Source of the DNA: an uncultured Flavobacteriaceae bacterium
GTDB taxonomy: Bacteria > Bacteroidota > Bacteroidia > Flavobacteriales > Flavobacteriaceae
Length of the DNA stretch: 64,000 nt
Reading direction: 5' to 3'
Assembly: GCA_947494325.1 (NCBI GenBank)
Contig: CANLUS010000003.1
Coordinates: 248,001 to 312,000 of the forward strand
Shown piece by piece: positions 35,366 to 43,749 of the stretch (positions within the stretch are counted from its first letter, which is position 1; each line of letters opens with the position of its first letter). The position numbers were made by a program, and so were the translations under genes. The notes beneath the pieces were generated by a model. It was not told where the DNA came from and ran no database searches. It saw only the letters and a list, made by a program, of their open reading frames with translations.

Positions 35366-35557
35366 TTATTTAAACCATGAAAAAGGACTTAGATTTTTAA
35401 TAATATCTCCAACGTCAGATATGGTTTGGCCGATAGTCTGACCTATGTGATATCCTAAACTATATCCTCCTTGGACATTTCCATTATTACTAACGTGACA
35501 TTGTGGGCAATCACCTCCATTTATTTCGATTAATTCTTGGGCATTTAAATTTTTCAT
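35366..35557 (-). CDS. Class II bacteriocin-like double-glycine peptide B
   Basis: A 63-residue precursor. The leader MKNLNAQELIEING ends with GG at 14-15 (ELxEINGG is the classic ComC/class II pattern). The core starts DCPQCHVSNN and has a glycine-spaced segment GYHIGQTIGQTISDVGD containing GxxxG-like spacing, then a hydrophobic tail (SPFSWFK). GxxxG motifs drive helix pairing in two-peptide (class IIb) bacteriocins. It lies 10 bp downstream of peptide A and directly before the CPBP gene. No experimental function is known. Confidence 0.8.
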   Translation of the reverse strand: MKNLNAQELIEINGGDCPQCHVSNNGNVQGGYSLGYHIGQTIGQTISDVGDIIKNLSPFSWFK

Positions 35558-35567
35558 ATGATATATT

Positions 35568-35771
35568 TTAATTACTCATTCCATTTCTAATACCATCTCC
35601 AAGACCAGCTAGAAACCCTAAAGTTGCCAAACCTGTATCTAAAGCTTTGGATCCAATCCAAATTGACGATCTAAATAGAGAACTCATACCATCTGTTAAT
35701 CCTCCCCCATTTAATTTATAGATTTCGTTATTATCTAATTCTAAAACTTTGTATTTTTTTAAATTTTTCAT
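35568..35771 (-). CDS. Class II bacteriocin-like double-glycine peptide A
   Basis: A 67-residue precursor. The leader MKNLKKYKVLELDNNEIYKL ends NGG at 21-23. The core is cysteine-free, glycine-rich and amphipathic (IWIGSKALDTGLATLGFLAG, then LGDGIRNGMSN), with several small-xxx-small spacings typical of class IIb bacteriocins. It pairs with peptide B (10-bp gap, same strand). Its leader is unlike those of the plus-strand cassette family, so it probably uses the minus-strand exporter. Confidence 0.8.
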   Translation of the reverse strand: MKNLKKYKVLELDNNEIYKLNGGGLTDGMSSLFRSSIWIGSKALDTGLATLGFLAGLGDGIRNGMSN

Positions 35772-35886
35772 AAAAATATGCTTTTAAATTAATAGTTTAT
35801 TTTGCATTGCTAATTGAAATTAACAAGTATTTCAAAACTTTGGTTACGTCTAACCTACCACGTCTAGTATTCTAGTTTTGATATTG

Positions 35887-36240
35887 CTAAGTTAGTTTTG
35901 TGCAATGCCGTATCCTGTCGTTATACGTATTAAACAATGTAGTTTCTAAAATTCTATTTAAAACAGCAGCTCCTGCATAAATAGTAACTAATTCTTGGTT
36001 TACCAATGCTTTTACGGATACATTAACCAATAAATCAAAATCGCAATCATAATAATATGAGTTAGAGGCTCGAGAAAAAACTATTTTTGCATCCAATTCT
36101 TTTAGATATTCCAAAATTCTATATAATTCTCTTTCGCTGATGTACAATCTTCTTGAGAATTCTTTGGGTGAGCCCGTATTGCCTTGTTGAATGAGTTTAT
36201 GTGCTTTACGTAGTCTTTCAAGTTGTTTTAAAGTTTTCAT
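35887..36240 (-). CDS. Small helix-turn-helix regulator of the bacteriocin-like locus
   Basis: A 117-residue protein. Residues 1-75 form a winged helix-turn-helix (LERLRKAHKLIQQGNTGSPKEFSRRLYISERELYRILEYL), with the wing in FSRASNSYYYDCDF. The C-terminal 40 residues are of unknown type. It lies 40 bp after the exporter gene and 115 bp before peptide A on the same strand. It resembles short HTH proteins encoded beside double-glycine peptides in Flavobacteriia, and likely regulates peptide expression. Confidence 0.75.
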   Translation of the reverse strand: MKTLKQLERLRKAHKLIQQGNTGSPKEFSRRLYISERELYRILEYLKELDAKIVFSRASNSYYYDCDFDLLVNVSVKALVNQELVTIYAGAAVLNRILETTLFNTYNDRIRHCTKLT

Positions 36241-36280
36241 ATCGGGAAATTTATATTTAATTATTGTTTTGTTTTAACAC

Positions 36281-38452
36281 TCATTTTAAATTAGGAGGGC
36301 TTAAAGATGGCATTTGTTTGCGCCATAAATTGTAATAATGTTTTTGTCTATTTAAGAGTTCATTATGAGAACCTTGTTCAATAACCTTACCTTTGTTTAA
36401 AACTACTATGGAATCTGAATTTACAACAGTACTCAGGCGGTGTGCTATGAGCACAATAGTTTTTTGCTGATTTCGTAAGTTCTGAATTGTTTTTTGAATA
36501 ATATTTTCTGAAGCGCTATCTAGGGAGGATGTCGCTTCATCTAACAATAAAATCTCTGGTTGTCTGTATAAGGCGCGGGCAATAGCTATACATTGTTTTT
36601 GACCACCCGATAAGGTGGCGCCATTTTCACCCAAATAAGTGTTGAATCCGTTAGGTAGTGCTTCAATGAATTTCAGAATGCCTATATCATTGCAAATTTT
36701 TAAAATAAGTTCCATATCTGGTTGAAAATCTCCTACAGCGATATTATCAATAAGATTACCTGAGAAAAGGTCAGTTTTTTGGGGCACGACACTAACGAGG
36801 TTTCTAAGACTCATAGTTTCAATATAGCGTAGGTTGAAATCACCAATTGAAATGTGACCGTCTTGCAGTGGATACATGTTTTGCAATAATGAGATTAACG
36901 TAGATTTACCAGATCCACTCTCACCAACTATGGCGGTTATTTCCCCTTTTTTTAAAGTAAGGTTGAAATTTTTAAATACTTCCATGCGTGTACCATAACG
37001 AAATTCTACATTTTTAAAAGTTATGTTTTCTATTTTATCAGATGTTAATTTGAACTTATTTTTGACTTGTTCACGGTCTAAATCCATTATTTCAAAAAGT
37101 CTGTCTGCGGCAATTAGAGCATTCTGTATTGTTTTATTAGCCATAATTAGACTGGATATTGGCCCGGTGAAATACCCAATAATCGCATAAAAAGAAAGTA
37201 ATTCACCTGGAGTAATTTCTTTGTCAACGACGAAATAAGTCCCGCTCCATAATAAGATGATGGTAAATAATCTCGAAATCGATTGTGATGAATTTCCACT
37301 AAAGATACTGTTCAAAGCTGACGTATAGCCAATATGTAACAAACTAATGAAACGAGTCTCGGTTTTTATATTTGTGAAATCTTCCAAACCAAAACGTTTT
37401 ATAGTGGCTACTGAATTTAAAGATTCTACCAACTGACTTTCTAAATCTGCCGAACGCTCCATTACATGACGTTCTGTTTTTTTATTTAATTTATTGGTTA
37501 TTAAGTAAATAATTATATATACTGGAATTATACTAAGCATAATTAATGCAAGTTTCCAATAGTAACTGAACATTAAAGCAAATGAGAAAATGACTATAAA
37601 AATATTTACAGTAAGTGTTAATGATGTGCTATTGATGAATACTCTAATTTTCACAGCGTCATTGATACGGGAAATAATTTCACCCACCCGCATCGTATCA
37701 AAAAACTGTTGAGGTAGTTTTAGAAGGTGCTTGTAATACCCTAAAATAAGTCTAGCATCTATTTGTTGACCTGTTTTTATGATGAATATATCTTTAAAAG
37801 CTCCAATAAATATTTGAATTATAAGTAAAGCGAGCATTATAATACTTAATAGATTTAATAATTTTATATTTCCGCCTACTAAAACATGATCCGTAATTTT
37901 TTGAATGTAAATTGAAGTTGATAAACCGAGGAGGGTATATATAATAGCACCAATTAGAGCCTGAATTAAAACAAATTTGTGAGGTTTTAGTAAAAACCAA
38001 AATCGTTTAAAAACAGAAACTTTTTCATTGCCTTGAGTAAAACTTTCATTCGGTAATAAGATTACTAATACACCTGTCCACTCCTCTCTAAATTCAACGT
38101 GCGTTTTCTTTTGTATTTTACCCGTAGCTGGGTCCATGATTTTTACATATTTTTTGTCAATGCCGTAAAAGACAACATAATGTAGTAAACGTTCCTTTAA
38201 GACTAAATGGGCAATCGATGGTTTAGGTATTTTGAAGAGACTATTAAAATCACCACGTACACCTTTTGCATCAAAACCTAGTTTTTGAGCAGCTTCAAGT
38301 AGACCCAAAACGTTGGTTCCTTTTTTATCAGTGCTGGCATACTGTCGAATTCGGGCGATGGGTATTTCCAATTTATAATGAGCACATATAGAAGCTAAAC
38401 AGGCGGCACCACAATCGGTAATATCGTGTTGTTTAATTGAAATTTTCGACAT
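36281..38452 (-). CDS. Peptidase-domain ABC exporter (C39 PCAT), minus-strand locus
   Basis: A 723-residue exporter. The start is set at the ATG ending at 38452 (MSKISIKQHDITDCG), 1 bp after the HlyD stop. An open frame continues 21 codons upstream into hlyD but is unlikely. The C39 domain has Cys14 in ITDCGAACL, His91 in LHYVVFYG and Asp107 in MDPATG. Six membrane helices lie at about 160-440. The ABC domain has GESGSGKST, LSGGQKQ and ILLLDEATSSLD. It is clearly distinct from the plus-strand exporter and is expected to process peptides A and B. Confidence 0.95.
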   Translation of the reverse strand: MSKISIKQHDITDCGAACLASICAHYKLEIPIARIRQYASTDKKGTNVLGLLEAAQKLGFDAKGVRGDFNSLFKIPKPSIAHLVLKERLLHYVVFYGIDKKYVKIMDPATGKIQKKTHVEFREEWTGVLVILLPNESFTQGNEKVSVFKRFWFLLKPHKFVLIQALIGAIIYTLLGLSTSIYIQKITDHVLVGGNIKLLNLLSIIMLALLIIQIFIGAFKDIFIIKTGQQIDARLILGYYKHLLKLPQQFFDTMRVGEIISRINDAVKIRVFINSTSLTLTVNIFIVIFSFALMFSYYWKLALIMLSIIPVYIIIYLITNKLNKKTERHVMERSADLESQLVESLNSVATIKRFGLEDFTNIKTETRFISLLHIGYTSALNSIFSGNSSQSISRLFTIILLWSGTYFVVDKEITPGELLSFYAIIGYFTGPISSLIMANKTIQNALIAADRLFEIMDLDREQVKNKFKLTSDKIENITFKNVEFRYGTRMEVFKNFNLTLKKGEITAIVGESGSGKSTLISLLQNMYPLQDGHISIGDFNLRYIETMSLRNLVSVVPQKTDLFSGNLIDNIAVGDFQPDMELILKICNDIGILKFIEALPNGFNTYLGENGATLSGGQKQCIAIARALYRQPEILLLDEATSSLDSASENIIQKTIQNLRNQQKTIVLIAHRLSTVVNSDSIVVLNKGKVIEQGSHNELLNRQKHYYNLWRKQMPSLSPPNLK

Positions 38453-38453
38453 G

Positions 38454-39611
38454 CTAGGAGTTGTTTTCTGTACCAGGATTGAACCAATTATCAACTTTAT
38501 CATATAGCAAATCAAAAGCAGAGCGGTTTGCTATGAAAAATCTAGCATTGAGGGTCATTCCTTTTTTAAGCTTTCCTGGAAAACCATTTTTGAGATGTAG
38601 TTGGGTTTGTTCTAATGAACAAATAACTTTAAACATGGGAGCATTATTCATAAAAGTGATATCATTGCTTATTGAAATAATTTTTCCATCGGCCATTCCC
38701 CATTGATTGTAATTGAAAGAATCGATTTGTAATTTAACATTCGTTTCAGATTTTAATAAGCCAATATCGCTAGGTTTTACATAGCATTCGGCAATTAATT
38801 CTGTATTGGGAGAGATTTCAGCTAATGAGTTTCCTGCAGTAATAAAATTTCCAACTTCAACGCCAATTAAATTTTGGATGATTCCATTTACTGGTGCCTT
38901 TATGATATGATTCTTTCGCTTTTCTTGGTATTGCAATATCGAACTTTGAAGCTCTTTTAAGCTATTTGTTCGTTGAATTAACTCCGATTGCCATTGACCA
39001 TATTGCTGCTTTTTAAAATAACTCAGTTCGTTGAGCGCCAAGTTCAAATTGAAACGACTATTCTGATATTCTACTTTGGCAATAATATTTCTATTATATA
39101 ATTTTTCGTGACGAATAAAATCTCTTTTTGTTTTTAAATATTTTGTTTGAAATTCACGCAATTTTTGAATGTGTCGGAGGTGTTGTTTTCGGTACAGACC
39201 TGATTTTAACGAATCTTTTAAAATATGTTTGTTGTTAGTTAGATGATTTAGGTCGTGGATAAATAATTTGATTTGCTGTTGCTCGTCTGATAGCAGATGA
39301 ATCTTATTTTTTATTGTAGTATTATCAATAATAATTATTGTATCTCCTTTTTTAACAGTTTGATTTTCTTGGATGAAAATATTTGCTATTCTTCCTGAAT
39401 GTAATGATATGAGTAAGTTTTTTTCTTTTTTAGATTTGATAATGCCTTGAGCCGATGAGTATATATCTATAAAAACAAAAGGTAAGGAAATACATATGAT
39501 AATTATACATGTCGTCAAAAGGCCGTAAATGATTTTACTGGAAATTTTATGCCTAAAACGGTATACTTCAACCGTATTTTGAATAATTTCTTTAGGGAAA
39601 ATTTGCTTCAT
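38454..39611 (-). CDS. HlyD-family periplasmic adaptor, minus-strand locus
   Basis: A 385-residue membrane-fusion protein with one membrane helix (about 28-48, IIYGLLTTCIIIICISLPFVF), a lipoyl half motif (SLHSGRIANIFIQENQTVKKGD), a long coiled coil (about 95-240) and a second lipoyl/beta part (IIKAPVNGIIQNLIGVEVGN). It is the first gene of the minus-strand unit HlyD, exporter, HTH, peptide A, peptide B, CPBP. Its stop is 1 bp from the exporter start. Confidence 0.93.
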   Translation of the reverse strand: MKQIFPKEIIQNTVEVYRFRHKISSKIIYGLLTTCIIIICISLPFVFIDIYSSAQGIIKSKKEKNLLISLHSGRIANIFIQENQTVKKGDTIIIIDNTTIKNKIHLLSDEQQQIKLFIHDLNHLTNNKHILKDSLKSGLYRKQHLRHIQKLREFQTKYLKTKRDFIRHEKLYNRNIIAKVEYQNSRFNLNLALNELSYFKKQQYGQWQSELIQRTNSLKELQSSILQYQEKRKNHIIKAPVNGIIQNLIGVEVGNFITAGNSLAEISPNTELIAECYVKPSDIGLLKSETNVKLQIDSFNYNQWGMADGKIISISNDITFMNNAPMFKVICSLEQTQLHLKNGFPGKLKKGMTLNARFFIANRSAFDLLYDKVDNWFNPGTENNS

Positions 39612-39787
39612 TTGATTGTTATATTTAATAATATTTCATATTTATTAACTTCAATAATTGATATAGTATTGACAAGCGTATAGGCTTCTTTAAAACGAAG
39701 CTTATTGGTACAGATCGATAAATAAAGTTAAGTATTAACTAATTTCTGAAGTGTTCTTGGAAAAGGATGTTTGTTACCCTAAAATGT

Positions 39788-42571
39788 TTAATTTTTTCTT
39801 TTTTTGTAGATAGAAAATGAAATACTACCAATAAGAGTAACAAGGAGTAATATATAATAAAAAGTATAGTTCGGAGGGAGTGACATAGAATTAGCGTCGC
39901 CAATTAGCACAAAAGATGCCCAATAATAAGGTGATAACTCGCTCAGTTTATGAGTGTCTAAATAGTTAAGTTTGGCTTGTCGAAGAGCTTCAGACTTAGT
40001 TTTTCCCTTTTTAAGTTGTTTGTAAAAATCGATAATAATTTCGGAAGATGATTTGTCATTTACATTCCATAATGTAGATAAAACACTATTGGCACCAGTA
40101 TTAAAAAATCCCCTAGATAAACTCATCACACCTTCTCCCTGGTTTAATTCTCCCAAAGAGGTTTCGCAAGCACTTAGAACAACTAGATCTGCAGAATTTC
40201 TGGTTAGATATAATTCGTCCAATGTCAGTTTTTCGTCATTAAAGGCGATCCAAGGGTTTTCGGTATCCGACGCATTAGAATGAGAAGCCAAATGTATTAT
40301 GCTGCTTCCTAGGCTATTGTTGATGAAATTTTCCTTAGTCGCTGTGTCATAAAGAAAGGTAGTTGCAGAAAATTGTGCAGCACCAAAACCTACTTCTTCT
40401 TTGCTTCGCGTAAGACTAGCCATATTTGTAAAATTTACAGGGGCAAAACCTATAAAAATTTGTTTGTTCTGTCTTTTAATGTTTCCATTTTGTACTAAAA
40501 AGGAAATTGAATAGGCGTAACTAATATCATTGGATTTGATAAAATAACTATGAGGTTCAGTAGAAGTTTGCAATGCCTCAAAGGGTATATTTTGTAAAAA
40601 AGAATCTGGAACAAAGGTAATTTTTTTATCTATAATGAAGGATCGTATATTCTGCGGAATTAAAATATTGTATAGTTCATTACTCGTTGCTTGATAAGTA
40701 CTTAAGGTCTTTTGATCACTTTGAGGCTGTTCTAATAATCTCTTGTATTTTTTCGAAAGTTTAACAAGCTCAGAGATATTTTTAATTTTAAATAATTGTG
40801 CATTAGTTTTCGTAATGACTAGACCAAAACCATCTAGGTCACCTAGAATATAAGAGATATAAGCATCATTTTTAGAGATAATTTTATTCTGTAATTCGCT
40901 TATATTAAATATTTTAGAAATTTTCTGAGACCTGGAATATATATTGTGAGTATCCTCTAAAGAATCCAAAAAAGAAGTGTAGTCTTCTTTCGCTCTTAAT
41001 AGCATAGGTCGCAAAGAATCAATTTTAGAAGAATTCTTTACCAGAAATTTATTTAGATCTAAAATTTGTTTTTTGAGCTCGAATTTATGTTTTGTAACAG
41101 ATTCGGGAATTCCTGCGTTTCTAATTTGCTGTTGCAACGAAACATCTTCGAGCAATAAGAGGGCTTTATTTTTTTCCATAAAATAAAACGCTTCTTCAGA
41201 TTTATTTAAATAAAAACAAGCGCGCACAGCATTTGTATAAACTTTTGAGGCTGTCTTTCTCCAAAAAAATTTTGATTGCTGCTCGGTACTTTCAAAACGA
41301 ATGATTTCTACTAAATAATCTGCAAGTTTTAGTGTTTCTAAGGCATTTATGACATAATCACTGTTTGTAGAATTTTTATCGTGAAAAGCAAATAATATAT
41401 CAGCTTTGGTAATGAGACTTATCAATAACTCATCTTTAGATCTCGAAAGAGCAGTCGCTTCTTTTGAAGGTAAGGCATAAAAATTCTCAACTTTTATGGG
41501 AGATACAGCGTCAATAGCGAGTTGAATATTTTTTAAGGCCTCCTCAAATTTACGAATCTGTAAAAAATAGTCGGCTCTATTCTCATAAATTAATGAGGTT
41601 GTACTTTTTTTTGTTTTATACTGTAATGCCTTGTCTAAATACGAAATGGCAATAGTATCAAGATCATGTAAATGCAAGTAACCTAAATTATTATAGGTCC
41701 TAGCTATATTGTTAGAATTTTTTGATTGTAGTGCAATGGCTAAGGATTTATCATAATTGAGTTGACTATTTTTAAAATCATATTGGGTGTTTTCGTTGTA
41801 TAAATTGCCAAGGTGATTGTATAATTGAAATAACCGATTTACACCAATATTCTTTTTGTCTGGATCCTTATTTATATCAACGGCAATTTGTATAGCCTCA
41901 TTCAATATTTGAACACCTCTTTTAAAACTTTTCTGAGTACCAATGTTTTTATAATTTATCCCTGCATCTATACTAGCGAGTATCAATGTATTTGTGTCAT
42001 CAATTTGTTTGGAGGATGCAATAGAAGCTTCGTAATATTCTGCTGCTTTATAAAAATCACCTAAATATCGAAGGTTTCTAGCTGCTAATCTATAGGCATC
42101 TGCAGTAAATTCATCATTTTTGCCAATATTTGTGACTTTCTCAAAGGCTTTGTATGTATTGAAATAATCCCTTTTTTTACTATAAAAAAAGCCTAAATTA
42201 TTGACGGTACGTTTAAAGACAATTTCATTAAAATTTGGGTTTAGACTATCAAGTAAACGAATATTACATTTGCTTGTTTCTATCGCATTATCAACGGTAG
42301 TATTGCTGTAATGCCATTTAGCATAATCATAAAGGTCATTGGTTAACCATTTAAGCCTCCCTGATGCTTCATATGTTTGAAGTAAACTATCTATTCTTTC
42401 CTTTTTAATTTGAGTAGATAACTTATCCGAATCTCGAATAACTAGATACCTTTCTGAATTTTCTTGAGCAATAGATTGAGTAGAATAAATGAAGAGTAAA
42501 AAAAAGTATAATTTTAGATCTTCATGTCTAAAATTATACTTTTTTGTATTATTTCTAAAACTGATTACCAA
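39788..42571 (-). CDS. TPR-CHAT protease-like protein, membrane-anchored
   Basis: A protein of up to 927 residues. A signal peptide-like stretch (LKLYFFLLFIYSTQSIAQ) lies after a short N-terminal extension, then about 12 TPR-type helical repeats (about 60-450) and a coiled region. The C-terminal CHAT (caspase-like) domain has the His/Cys dyad: His764 in HLASHS and Cys802 in VLSACETS. A final membrane helix (about 903-922) and a KKRKN tail anchor it, so the protease would face the periplasm. The only in-frame start is a TTG at 42571, upstream of a 19-bp terminator-like hairpin, so the real N-terminus is uncertain. CHAT proteases are usually switched on by TPR partners. Confidence 0.85.
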   Translation of the reverse strand: MVISFRNNTKKYNFRHEDLKLYFFLLFIYSTQSIAQENSERYLVIRDSDKLSTQIKKERIDSLLQTYEASGRLKWLTNDLYDYAKWHYSNTTVDNAIETSKCNIRLLDSLNPNFNEIVFKRTVNNLGFFYSKKRDYFNTYKAFEKVTNIGKNDEFTADAYRLAARNLRYLGDFYKAAEYYEASIASSKQIDDTNTLILASIDAGINYKNIGTQKSFKRGVQILNEAIQIAVDINKDPDKKNIGVNRLFQLYNHLGNLYNENTQYDFKNSQLNYDKSLAIALQSKNSNNIARTYNNLGYLHLHDLDTIAISYLDKALQYKTKKSTTSLIYENRADYFLQIRKFEEALKNIQLAIDAVSPIKVENFYALPSKEATALSRSKDELLISLITKADILFAFHDKNSTNSDYVINALETLKLADYLVEIIRFESTEQQSKFFWRKTASKVYTNAVRACFYLNKSEEAFYFMEKNKALLLLEDVSLQQQIRNAGIPESVTKHKFELKKQILDLNKFLVKNSSKIDSLRPMLLRAKEDYTSFLDSLEDTHNIYSRSQKISKIFNISELQNKIISKNDAYISYILGDLDGFGLVITKTNAQLFKIKNISELVKLSKKYKRLLEQPQSDQKTLSTYQATSNELYNILIPQNIRSFIIDKKITFVPDSFLQNIPFEALQTSTEPHSYFIKSNDISYAYSISFLVQNGNIKRQNKQIFIGFAPVNFTNMASLTRSKEEVGFGAAQFSATTFLYDTATKENFINNSLGSSIIHLASHSNASDTENPWIAFNDEKLTLDELYLTRNSADLVVLSACETSLGELNQGEGVMSLSRGFFNTGANSVLSTLWNVNDKSSSEIIIDFYKQLKKGKTKSEALRQAKLNYLDTHKLSELSPYYWASFVLIGDANSMSLPPNYTFYYILLLVTLIGSISFSIYKKRKN
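42500..42545. terminator. 19-bp perfect hairpin at the 5' end of the CHAT gene
   Basis: A 19-bp perfect inverted repeat (42500-42518 with 42527-42545) around an 8-nt loop, with A6 and T6 at the ends, so it can act in both directions. It sits 20 bp after the lipoprotein stop and inside the first codons of the TPR-CHAT frame. It would strongly limit read-through from the lipoprotein gene. Confidence 0.8.
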
Positions 42572-43086
42572 CCGAACGTGTCGTTACCGTCTTCATCTTT
42601 AAATTCATCTCCTAATCCAATAGGAATAAGTCCGAATCCTGAGTCTTCAATAGGGAGAGGTCCAATTACAAATATGCAACTAGGTTTTAATACAGCTCCT
42701 GTTGAATCGGCGTCATCATCATCTTCAGTTTCATTTGGAAAATTAAATAAATAGTCTAAGTATTGTTGTCTATTAACGACCCATCTTTCTTCATCCTCAC
42801 ATACTAATGACCCCCATCTTTCATATATGGCAAAGTGCTGAGACATCTCTATGACACGTACCATTTTTATATGATCCTTTTGCTCCTGAGTCGCTCCCAG
42901 AGAGAAATTAAACTTCATATAAATTGTTTTTCTATTATTATTGGGCGTGCCCGATTTAGTTTGAAAGGTTTCTATTTTATTCGTTTCTTCCAGAATTTCT
43001 AAACCTGTATCGGTTGAACAGTTGCTCAGTGCAATTAAAATACCAAAAAGCGATAAATACCTCAGTAATGTATAGTTTTTCATCAT
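42565..43086 (-). CDS. Lipoprotein of unknown function next to CHAT gene
   Basis: A 173-residue lipoprotein (signal peptide, lipobox ALSNC, Cys23). The mature part has no family I recognise. It contains a conserved-looking basic/aromatic middle (YMKFNFSLGATQEQKDHIKMVRV), a run of acidic residues (ETEDDDDADS), two cysteines (LVCEDE, PSCIF) and an acidic C-terminus (EFKDEDGND). Its stop overlaps the nominal TTG start of the CHAT gene by 7 bp. It is divergent from the ECF sigma gene. It could be the substrate or sensor for the CHAT protease, but nothing in the sequence proves this. Confidence 0.7.
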   Translation of the reverse strand: MMKNYTLLRYLSLFGILIALSNCSTDTGLEILEETNKIETFQTKSGTPNNNRKTIYMKFNFSLGATQEQKDHIKMVRVIEMSQHFAIYERWGSLVCEDEERWVVNRQQYLDYLFNFPNETEDDDDADSTGAVLKPSCIFVIGPLPIEDSGFGLIPIGLGDEFKDEDGNDTFGW

Positions 43087-43185
43087 AATTTTGTTTTATA
43101 GTTTTTCATACTGTGCAATTTTTATTTTTTTTGTTACCCCGATAAAGATATAAATTTTATTTTTGTTTGAACCTTACTATACCAA

Positions 43186-43749
43186 ATGACCGATAATGCT
43201 TACTATTTAGAAGCTCTTTTGAAGGGGAGTTCTAAAGATATTCGAAATATCTATAAAAAAAATTTTCCTAGAGTTAGAGGTTTTGTACTTCAAAATAAAG
43301 GGAGACAAGAAGATGCTGAAGATGTTTTTCAGAAAGCACTATTGCAACTAGCGATTCGATATAAAAAAGAAAAATTTGAGATACGTCAAAGTTTTGAAGC
43401 TTATTTATTTACAGTTTGTAAAAACTTATGGAGACGGGAGTTAAATAAATCAAAAAACAAGGTAACGAATGGTATTGTTATAGAACCTAAAAATGAAGAA
43501 AGAGATATGGCACTTTCAATTTTGGAACAAAAAAGATGGGAATTGTTCACGGAGAGTTTAGAATTAATCTCAGAAAATTGTAAAAAAATTCTTAAAATGT
43601 TTTTTGATAAAGTATCGTATGCCCAAATTGTAATTAATATGCAATACAACAGTGAAACAGTTGCAAGACAACGCGTTTTTAAATGTAAGAATCAGTTAAG
43701 AAAGCTGATTGAGAAAGATCATCGTATGAATGCCTTAAGAGAATTATGA
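43186..43749 (+). CDS. ECF-type RNA polymerase sigma factor
   Basis: A 187-residue sigma-70-family factor. Region 2 includes RGFVLQNKGRQEDAEDVFQKALLQL with the core-binding and -10 recognition helices; AYLFTVCKNLWRRELNKSK follows. Region 4 (about 120-175) has the HTH SYAQIVINMQYNSETVARQRVFKCK. It overlaps the next gene by 4 bp (ATGA type), so the two are translationally coupled. It is divergent from the lipoprotein-CHAT pair, with about 100 bp between the start codons, and probably controls that pair. Confidence 0.9.
   Translation: MTDNAYYLEALLKGSSKDIRNIYKKNFPRVRGFVLQNKGRQEDAEDVFQKALLQLAIRYKKEKFEIRQSFEAYLFTVCKNLWRRELNKSKNKVTNGIVIEPKNEERDMALSILEQKRWELFTESLELISENCKKILKMFFDKVSYAQIVINMQYNSETVARQRVFKCKNQLRKLIEKDHRMNALREL

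Noticed and set aside
42519-42530. ATG in the hairpin loop as CHAT start with a frameshift
   Set aside because: The ATG is in the wrong frame and meets a TAA after three codons. No single-base change at a homopolymer would join it cleanly to the CHAT frame, since the stop comes before the T-run.
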